Below, piece by piece: positions 59,094-64,000 of a DNA stretch of 64,000 nucleotides. The translations under genes were made by a program, and so were the position numbers. Location: NCBI GenBank assembly GCA_002346545.1, contig DEAA01000032.1, positions 26,435-90,434 of the forward strand, in the 5' to 3' direction. The stretch comes from Acidobacteria bacterium UBA2994. Its GTDB lineage: Bacteria > Acidobacteriota > Vicinamibacteria > Vicinamibacterales > UBA8438. The notes under the pieces were generated by a model. It had not been told where the DNA came from, ran no database searches, and worked only from the letters and a program-made list of their open reading frames with translations. Numbering within the stretch: position 1 is the first letter of the stretch; every line of letters starts with the position of its first letter.

Positions 59094-60433
59094 TCATCAC
59101 CAAGAAGGCGTTAGCCCGACGGACCTTCCTGCGGGGCGCCGGTGCCACGGTAGCGCTGCCGTTGCTCGATGCGATGGTGCCGGCCATGACCGCCTTGGCC
59201 CAGATCCCGGCCACGAGTGTCCGACGCCTCGGGTTCGTGTTTGTGCCGATGGGCTGCGACCATGCCCGGTGGACGCCCAAAGGACGTGGCGCGCTCGGTC
59301 AGCTGACACCGTGCCTGAGCCCGCTCGAGCCGGTAAGAAACCAGCTAACGGTGGTGACCAATATGGAGTTGCAGAACTCCTATCCCGGGACTCACGATAC
59401 CTCGAACTCTGGGTACCTGAGCGCCGCATTTGCCAAGCATACCGAGAGCTCGGACTACTTCCTCGGGACCACGGCCGACCAGATCGCGGCGCAGAAGATT
59501 GGCGAGGACACGCAACTGCGTTCGCTTGAGCTGTCGATGGACCTGAACCCGCTGGCCGGCGTTTGCAACAACGGCTATGCCTGCGTGTATCAGAACAGCT
59601 TGTCGTGGTCGTCGCCGACGACGCCGCTACCCTCGGAGGCGCATCCACGCGTCGTGTTCGAACGGCTTTTCGGGGAGGGTGGATCGCCCGAGAAGCGGCA
59701 GACCGCACTGGCGCGTCGCGCAAGTCTGCTCGACGCGTTCAACGACGACGTTGCCCGGTTGAAGGGTAAGGTCGGCGTGGCGGACAGGGCGCGGGTCGAC
59801 AGCTACCTCGACAGCATCCGCGAGGTGGAGCGGCAAATCGAGCTGGCCGAGGTGGGCGCCGCCAAGAACCCGATGCCGGACCTCGACCGGCCGGTCGGCG
59901 TGCCGGAGCTGTTTGCCGACCATGCCCGGTTGCTCTACGACCTGCAGATCCTGGCGTTCCAGGGGGACATCACGAGGGTGGTCAGCTTCCAGTTCACGCG
60001 CGAGCTGACCAACCGGACCTACCCCGAGATCGGGGTGCCGGATCCCCACCATCCGACGAGCCATCACGGAAATGACCCGGAGAAGGTGCTCAAGATCGCG
60101 AAGATCAATACCTTCCATGTGTCGCTCTTCTCCGAGTTCTTACAGAAGCTGCAGTCGACGCCGGAAGGGAACGGGACGCTGCTGGACAACACGGTGTATC
60201 TGTATGGCAGCGGCATGGGGAACCCGAGCCTGCACGACCATGTGAACCTGCCGACTCTGGTTACTGGTGGCAATGCCACAGGCATCCGTGGTGGGCGTCA
60301 CATCCGCTACGACGATGGGACGCCGCTCGCCAACCTTCACCTGACCTTGCTCGACCGGGTGGGGGTCAACCTCGACCAGTTCGGCGATAGCACCGGCCGG
60401 GTCGCTGATCTGTTTGATCCGGTCGCGCTCTAG
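59090..60433 (+). CDS. Tat-exported DUF1552 protein
   Basis: A 447-residue protein that nearly always follows a DUF1592 gene. The start ATG overlaps the previous stop (ATGA), showing tight coupling. The N-terminus 'KKALARRTFLRGAGATVALP' is a twin-arginine signal. Family blocks are 'FVPMGCDHARW', 'SSDYFLGTTADQ', 'LYDLQILAFQGDITRV' and 'YLYGSGMGNPSLHDHVNLP'. The fold resembles DUF1501/alkaline-phosphatase-like proteins, but no activity is established. It probably works with the DUF1592 heme protein in the periplasm. Confidence 0.9.
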   Translation: MIITKKALARRTFLRGAGATVALPLLDAMVPAMTALAQIPATSVRRLGFVFVPMGCDHARWTPKGRGALGQLTPCLSPLEPVRNQLTVVTNMELQNSYPGTHDTSNSGYLSAAFAKHTESSDYFLGTTADQIAAQKIGEDTQLRSLELSMDLNPLAGVCNNGYACVYQNSLSWSSPTTPLPSEAHPRVVFERLFGEGGSPEKRQTALARRASLLDAFNDDVARLKGKVGVADRARVDSYLDSIREVERQIELAEVGAAKNPMPDLDRPVGVPELFADHARLLYDLQILAFQGDITRVVSFQFTRELTNRTYPEIGVPDPHHPTSHHGNDPEKVLKIAKINTFHVSLFSEFLQKLQSTPEGNGTLLDNTVYLYGSGMGNPSLHDHVNLPTLVTGGNATGIRGGRHIRYDDGTPLANLHLTLLDRVGVNLDQFGDSTGRVADLFDPVAL

Positions 60434-60460
60434 GGAACGTGTCGCACGCGGAGAGATGGG

Positions 60461-62038
60461 ATGAGAGTGAAACAGCTTGCTGGTATCGGACTGCTAACGA
60501 CGTTGCTAGCTGTGCCCAGTGCTGCGGCGCTGGGTGCCCGTGCCGACGACGCGTCGCTAGCCGATGCGCTGCAGCGGGGTGACGTCACTGCGGCGCGTGG
60601 TCTGCTGGCCGATGGGGCGGAGGTGAATGTCCCGCAGGTCGATGGCATGACGGCTTTGCACTGGGCGGTGTATCACGATGATACCGGCATGGTGCAGCTG
60701 TTACTCGAGGCCGGAGGCCACGTGGAGGCGGCCAATCGCTACGGTGTGCGCCCGCTGTGGGTGGCGGTAACTAACGGCAGCAGCCCGGTGGTGACGCTGC
60801 TTCTCGACGCTGGCGCGGATCCCAATGCGACGGCTCGCGGTGGCCAGACGCTCTTGATGCATGCGGCTCGCACGGGTAGCGTGCAGGTGGTGCGGGCCCT
60901 GCTGGGGCGAGGCGCCGACCCGAACGCGGTCGAGATGCGTAGCCAGACGGCACTGATGTGGGCGGCGGCCGAGGGCCACGCCGACATCGTGCATGCGCTG
61001 CTGGAAACCGGGGCGGAGATGAATCCGCGGCTCCGGTCCGGCTTCACGCCGTTCTTCTTCGCGGTGCGCGAAGGGCACCGTGACGTGGTGCAGACCTTCC
61101 TCCAGGCGGGTGCCGACCTGAACGAGGTGCTGGTGCGGGTCAAGGACGGTCCGGACCCCACGGTCAACAACGCGACCTACCGGCCGGTGGATGACGGCAT
61201 CAGCCCGCTGATTCTCGCCATCCGGAACGGGCATTTCGAGCTGGCCGTCGATTTGGTCGAGGCTGGTGGCGACCCCAACGACGTGCGCAGTGGCTTCGGC
61301 CCGCTGCACACCATGAGTTGGGTTAGGAAGCCGGACGAGAGCGACCGGGGAGATCCAGCGCCGATCGGTTCGGGCCGCCTCAGCAGCCTCGACTTCGTGC
61401 GAACGATGGTTGATTTCGGAGCGGACGTGAATCTGCGCCTGCCAAAAGGGTCGCCCAGACAGCCGAACTCGGCGTCGCGGACGAACTCGCCTGGAGCCAC
61501 TCCCTTCCTGCTGGCGTCCGATCGGGCCGATGCGGCGCTCATGGAACTGCTGCTCGAACTGGGCGCCAATCCGTTCATCCCGAACCACGATGGGACGACG
61601 CCGTTGATGGCGGCGGCCGGGTTGGGCACGGCCGCGCCGGAAGAGGAAGCGGGCACCGAGCCGGAGGCTTTCGTTGCGACCCAGTTACTGCTGGATCTCG
61701 GCGCCAACGTCGACGACGTCAACATCGATGGCGACACCGCTATGCACGGCGCCGCCTATGGTAGTTTCCCGACCGTCGTGAACCTGCTGGCCGACCATGG
61801 GGCGGACATTCGCTTCTGGAACACCAAGAACAAGCAGGGTCGGACGCCGCTGTTCATCGCCGAGGGGCATCGGGGTGGCCTGCCGCGTCCGTCGCGCTCG
61901 ACTATCGCTGCGATCACCGCGCTGATGGACGGGGCCGGCGTTTCGATCGCGGGTGAGCGTCCCGAGATCGTCGACCAGTATTCACGTCCGTCCGAGCCGC
62001 CGAAGCCGGCCGAGATCAAGCCGCAGACACAGCGGTAA
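60461..62038 (+). CDS. Exported ankyrin-repeat protein
   Basis: A 525-residue protein with a signal peptide followed by about nine ankyrin repeats ('GMTALHWAVYHDDTGMVQLL', 'GQTLLMHAARTGSVQVVRALL', 'SQTALMWAAAEGHADIVHALL', 'GFTPFFFAVREGHRDVV', 'GISPLILAIRNGHFEL', 'GTTPLMAAAGLG', 'GDTAMHGAAYGS', 'GRTPLFIAEG'). An insertion between repeats five and seven carries 'PLHTMSWVRKPDES', shared by ankyrin proteins that accompany PSCyt/DUF1592 genes. It probably mediates protein contacts in the periplasm with the two proteins encoded upstream. The gap to the DUF1552 gene is 27 bases. Confidence 0.9.
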   Translation: MRVKQLAGIGLLTTLLAVPSAAALGARADDASLADALQRGDVTAARGLLADGAEVNVPQVDGMTALHWAVYHDDTGMVQLLLEAGGHVEAANRYGVRPLWVAVTNGSSPVVTLLLDAGADPNATARGGQTLLMHAARTGSVQVVRALLGRGADPNAVEMRSQTALMWAAAEGHADIVHALLETGAEMNPRLRSGFTPFFFAVREGHRDVVQTFLQAGADLNEVLVRVKDGPDPTVNNATYRPVDDGISPLILAIRNGHFELAVDLVEAGGDPNDVRSGFGPLHTMSWVRKPDESDRGDPAPIGSGRLSSLDFVRTMVDFGADVNLRLPKGSPRQPNSASRTNSPGATPFLLASDRADAALMELLLELGANPFIPNHDGTTPLMAAAGLGTAAPEEEAGTEPEAFVATQLLLDLGANVDDVNIDGDTAMHGAAYGSFPTVVNLLADHGADIRFWNTKNKQGRTPLFIAEGHRGGLPRPSRSTIAAITALMDGAGVSIAGERPEIVDQYSRPSEPPKPAEIKPQTQR

Positions 62039-62087
62039 CCGAAGACCCTCGCTCCCGAGTCGGGCGCCCTTTTCCGGCTTCGACCAC

Positions 62088-63206
62088 ATGCGCCGGTATC
62101 TCATTCCGGTCGCCGTTTCTCTCATCTTCATCGCGTCGTCTCCCTACATGGGACTGATCCGGGACGGCCTCAAAGCCGCACTCGGGGAGGCCTTCACGCA
62201 GGTGGTTGGGGCTGTCGTGGGCCTGGCGGGCGCGGCCGTCCTCGTGTGGGGGGTGCGACGTGTCCGCGAGTGCGGCCGACAGGGCGCTGGCCTGATGGCG
62301 CTGGCGGTTGCGCTGGCGGCCGCTTACGGGTTCGTGATGCGCACGGGCATCCCAGACGTGGACGCGGTCGAGCGTATCCACTTCCTGCAGTACGGTTTGG
62401 TGGCGCTGCTCTTCTATCGCGCGACGATGCCCGCACCGTTGATGGTGGTGGTGCCAATCACTCTGCTTACTGGCACTCTCGTCGGTATCGGTGAGGAGTG
62501 GTTGCAGTGGCTCGTACCGACCCGGGTCGGTGATGTGCGGGACGTCCTGCTCAATTTCTGGGCGTTGGGGTGTGGACTGCTGTTTGCCGTCGGCCTCGTA
62601 CCTCTTGACGCCGCCGTGTCTCGGCCGATGCCATGGAGACGGCTGAGCCTGCTGGGCAGCGTCGTACTGGTGGTATTTGCAGGTTTTCTCGACAGTGCCC
62701 ATCTGGGTGAATTGAACGAAGCGCCCAGCATTGGGCGCTTCCGGTCGTTCTTCACGGTCGAAGAGCTCGAGGAGGTGTCGGCCGACCGGTTCCGCCGTTG
62801 GGCCGCGGATCCGCCGATCGACCTTGGTGGTCCGTTCTCGGTGCAGGATCACTTTCTGGTCGAAGCCGGCGCCCGGGTGCAACGGCGGAACGAAGCCTAT
62901 GCCGCCGGGGCTTTCGCCGACGCGTGGCGAGAGAACGCCCTCCTCGAGGCCTACTACGCCCCGATGCTCGACTTGCGGTCGTTCGGCAGCGGAGATCCAC
63001 ATCGCTGGCCGGCAGCGCAGCGGGATGAGGTGGAAGCGAAAGGGGCGGGTCTGGTGTCTGGTGTGTGGGTCAGCCCCGTCTACCAAGATCGCGTCCATGT
63101 CGTGCCCACCCGTGGGCAGCTGTGGTTGGGTACCGGCGCAATCGCCGTCTTGCTGCTTGGTGCGGCCGCCTTCAAGAGGCGGGCGGCTGACGCTGGGTCA
63201 GGGTAG
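62088..63206 (+). CDS. VanZ-like membrane protein with C-terminal domain
   Basis: A 372-residue inner-membrane protein. ATG 62088 is preferred; the longer frame from 61953 overlaps the ankyrin gene out of frame. Five or six hydrophobic segments include the VanZ-type core 'RIHFLQYGLVALLFYRA', 'GIGEEWLQWLVPTRVGDVRD' and 'LLNFWALGCGLLF', with the conserved Glu/Gln and Asp/Asn residues. A soluble domain of about 120 residues (from 'EAPSIGRFRSFFTVEELEEV') separates these from a final membrane segment. VanZ relatives modify teicoplanin sensitivity or glycan handling; here the role is unknown. Confidence 0.82.
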   Translation: MRRYLIPVAVSLIFIASSPYMGLIRDGLKAALGEAFTQVVGAVVGLAGAAVLVWGVRRVRECGRQGAGLMALAVALAAAYGFVMRTGIPDVDAVERIHFLQYGLVALLFYRATMPAPLMVVVPITLLTGTLVGIGEEWLQWLVPTRVGDVRDVLLNFWALGCGLLFAVGLVPLDAAVSRPMPWRRLSLLGSVVLVVFAGFLDSAHLGELNEAPSIGRFRSFFTVEELEEVSADRFRRWAADPPIDLGGPFSVQDHFLVEAGARVQRRNEAYAAGAFADAWRENALLEAYYAPMLDLRSFGSGDPHRWPAAQRDEVEAKGAGLVSGVWVSPVYQDRVHVVPTRGQLWLGTGAIAVLLLGAAAFKRRAADAGSG

Positions 63207-63247
63207 AATCCCATCATTCACCCGCGCTGTTGCTCAGGAGCCAGTCC

Positions 63248-64000
63248 ATGCCACGTCGCCTTGCTGTCCTGGTCGGTTCGGTGGTCGCCGCCAGCCTGCT
63301 CTTGTCCGATGCTCGTGCCCAGACGGCGTTCGAGCCGGTTACCGACGAGATGCTGCAGAACCCAGCGCCCGGCGATTGGCTGATGTGGCGCCGGACGCTG
63401 AACGGGTGGGGCTACAGCCCGCTCGACCAGGTTAATAAGGAGACGGTGGCCGAACTGCAGATGGTGTGGACCCGAGGGCTTCGGCCCGGCGCCCAGGAGG
63501 GCACGCCGATCGCCTACGGCGGCACCCTCTATATGCCCAACCCCAACGAGGTCGTGCAGGCGATCGACGCGGTCACCGGCGATCTCAAGTGGGAGTACAG
63601 GCGGAATATTCCAGAGGACGTGCCGGAGGTGATGGGCGGGCTGACCGAGAATAATCGGAACCTGGCCATCTATGGTGACAAGATCATCGACACTGCCAAC
63701 GACGACTACCTGTATGCGCTGGAGGCCGAGACCGGCGAATTGGCCTGGGAGCACCAGATCTTCGACTACCAGGTGCATCCGGCTCGACACTCGTCGGGGC
63801 CGATTATCGCCACCGGCAAGATCATTTCCGGCCGCAGCTGTCGGCCGAGGGCGGGCCCGGTGTCGTGCGTGATCATCGCGCACGATGCCGACACGGGGGA
63901 GGAGCTCTGGCGTACGGCGTTGATACCGGCGCCGGGTGAGCCGGGGGATGAGACTTGGGGTGGCGTGCCCTACGAAGAGCGAATGCACGTGGGCTCTTGG
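63248..64000 (+). CDS. PQQ-dependent dehydrogenase, C-terminus beyond window
   Basis: The first 251 codons of a quinoprotein related to the gene at 7036, with which it shares 'VTDEMLQNPAPGDWLMW' and 'GYSPLDQ'. ATG 63248 has AGGAG at 63236-63240 eight bases upstream and starts a signal peptide ending 'SDARAQ'. Blades 'IDAVTGDLKWEY', 'NLAIYGDKIIDT', 'ALEAETGELAWE' and 'RSCRPRAGPVSC' (cysteine pair matching 'RACSPRPDSGRC' of the paralog) are visible. The active-site region is beyond the right edge, so catalytic competence cannot be judged. Confidence 0.88.
   Translation, partial: MPRRLAVLVGSVVAASLLLSDARAQTAFEPVTDEMLQNPAPGDWLMWRRTLNGWGYSPLDQVNKETVAELQMVWTRGLRPGAQEGTPIAYGGTLYMPNPNEVVQAIDAVTGDLKWEYRRNIPEDVPEVMGGLTENNRNLAIYGDKIIDTANDDYLYALEAETGELAWEHQIFDYQVHPARHSSGPIIATGKIISGRSCRPRAGPVSCVIIAHDADTGEELWRTALIPAPGEPGDETWGGVPYEERMHVGSW

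Noticed and set aside
62016-63098. 360-codon minus-strand frame opposite the VanZ-like gene
   Set aside because: Composition is His/Arg/Gln-rich without motifs; the plus strand encodes clear membrane segments.
1-64000. CRISPR arrays, tRNA/rRNA genes, transposases, integrases or phage genes
   Set aside because: No regularly spaced direct repeats, cloverleaf-like sequences or mobile-element proteins were found by reading; short RNAs could still be missed.

Overview
The window is a GC-rich bacterial chromosome segment. Most coding DNA is roughly 63-68 % GC by eye, with ATG/GTG starts and AGGAGG-type ribosome sites. Gene content points to Acidobacteriota, probably a Vicinamibacteria-like lineage. 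The reasons are many secreted PQQ beta-propeller enzymes, a DUF1592/DUF1552 pair of the kind common in Planctomycetes and Acidobacteria, an acidobacterial-style Ser/Thr kinase remnant, and FG-GAP, tannase and ankyrin exported proteins. This placement is inference; no rRNA, tRNA or ribosomal protein gene is present to prove it.

Layout. 1-9.8 kb: a truncated PQQ dehydrogenase and a rearranged 3-hydroxyacyl-CoA dehydrogenase on the minus strand, a PQQ dehydrogenase and an MFS transporter on the plus strand, then an SDR gene remnant, a secreted nucleoside hydrolase, another PQQ dehydrogenase and the first of three paralogous exported proteins of unknown function. 10-12.2 kb: a lower-GC patch with a MetX-like hydrolase and an exported orphan. 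12.4-24.7 kb: two tandem PQQ dehydrogenases, a B12/radical SAM protein, a PQQ dehydrogenase fused to a cupredoxin, a SUV3-type RNA helicase and a BamB-like propeller. 24.7-30.7 kb: TrmB, a TIGR00027-type methyltransferase, the second unknown paralog, FO synthase (FbiC) for coenzyme F420 and a coupled membrane-anchored protein. 30.7-40.1 kb: a long minus-strand run. Its promoter-proximal part is a tight operon of an NqrB/RnfD-like membrane protein with Sel1-like repeats, a Tat-exported molybdopterin oxidoreductase and an M6 metalloprotease. An NAD(P)-binding protein, a polytopic membrane protein and a CDP-alcohol phosphatidyltransferase follow. 40.3-50.2 kb: the third unknown paralog, a sulfatase remnant, two BamB-like propellers, an FG-GAP protein next to a kinase remnant, and a tannase overlapping another PQQ dehydrogenase. 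50.2-64 kb: an SGNH-like protein, a divergent transketolase-like enzyme, an exported HpaI-type aldolase, a PTPMT1-like phosphatase, RNase HI with an N-terminal zinc-finger-like segment, a DUF1592/DUF1552/ankyrin/VanZ run, and a final truncated PQQ dehydrogenase.

How the genes fit together. The dominant theme is periplasmic oxidation of alcohols, sugars or aromatic-derived compounds by at least eight quinoprotein dehydrogenases. None of the six complete ones carries a fused heme c domain, so electrons must leave by separate carriers, or through the fused cupredoxin in one case. Esterase, nucleosidase, peptidase and aldolase genes would supply substrates outside the cytoplasm. The Mo-enzyme operon and FbiC add two further redox systems. 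Three decayed gene ends (SDR, sulfatase, kinase) show active gene turnover in the gaps.
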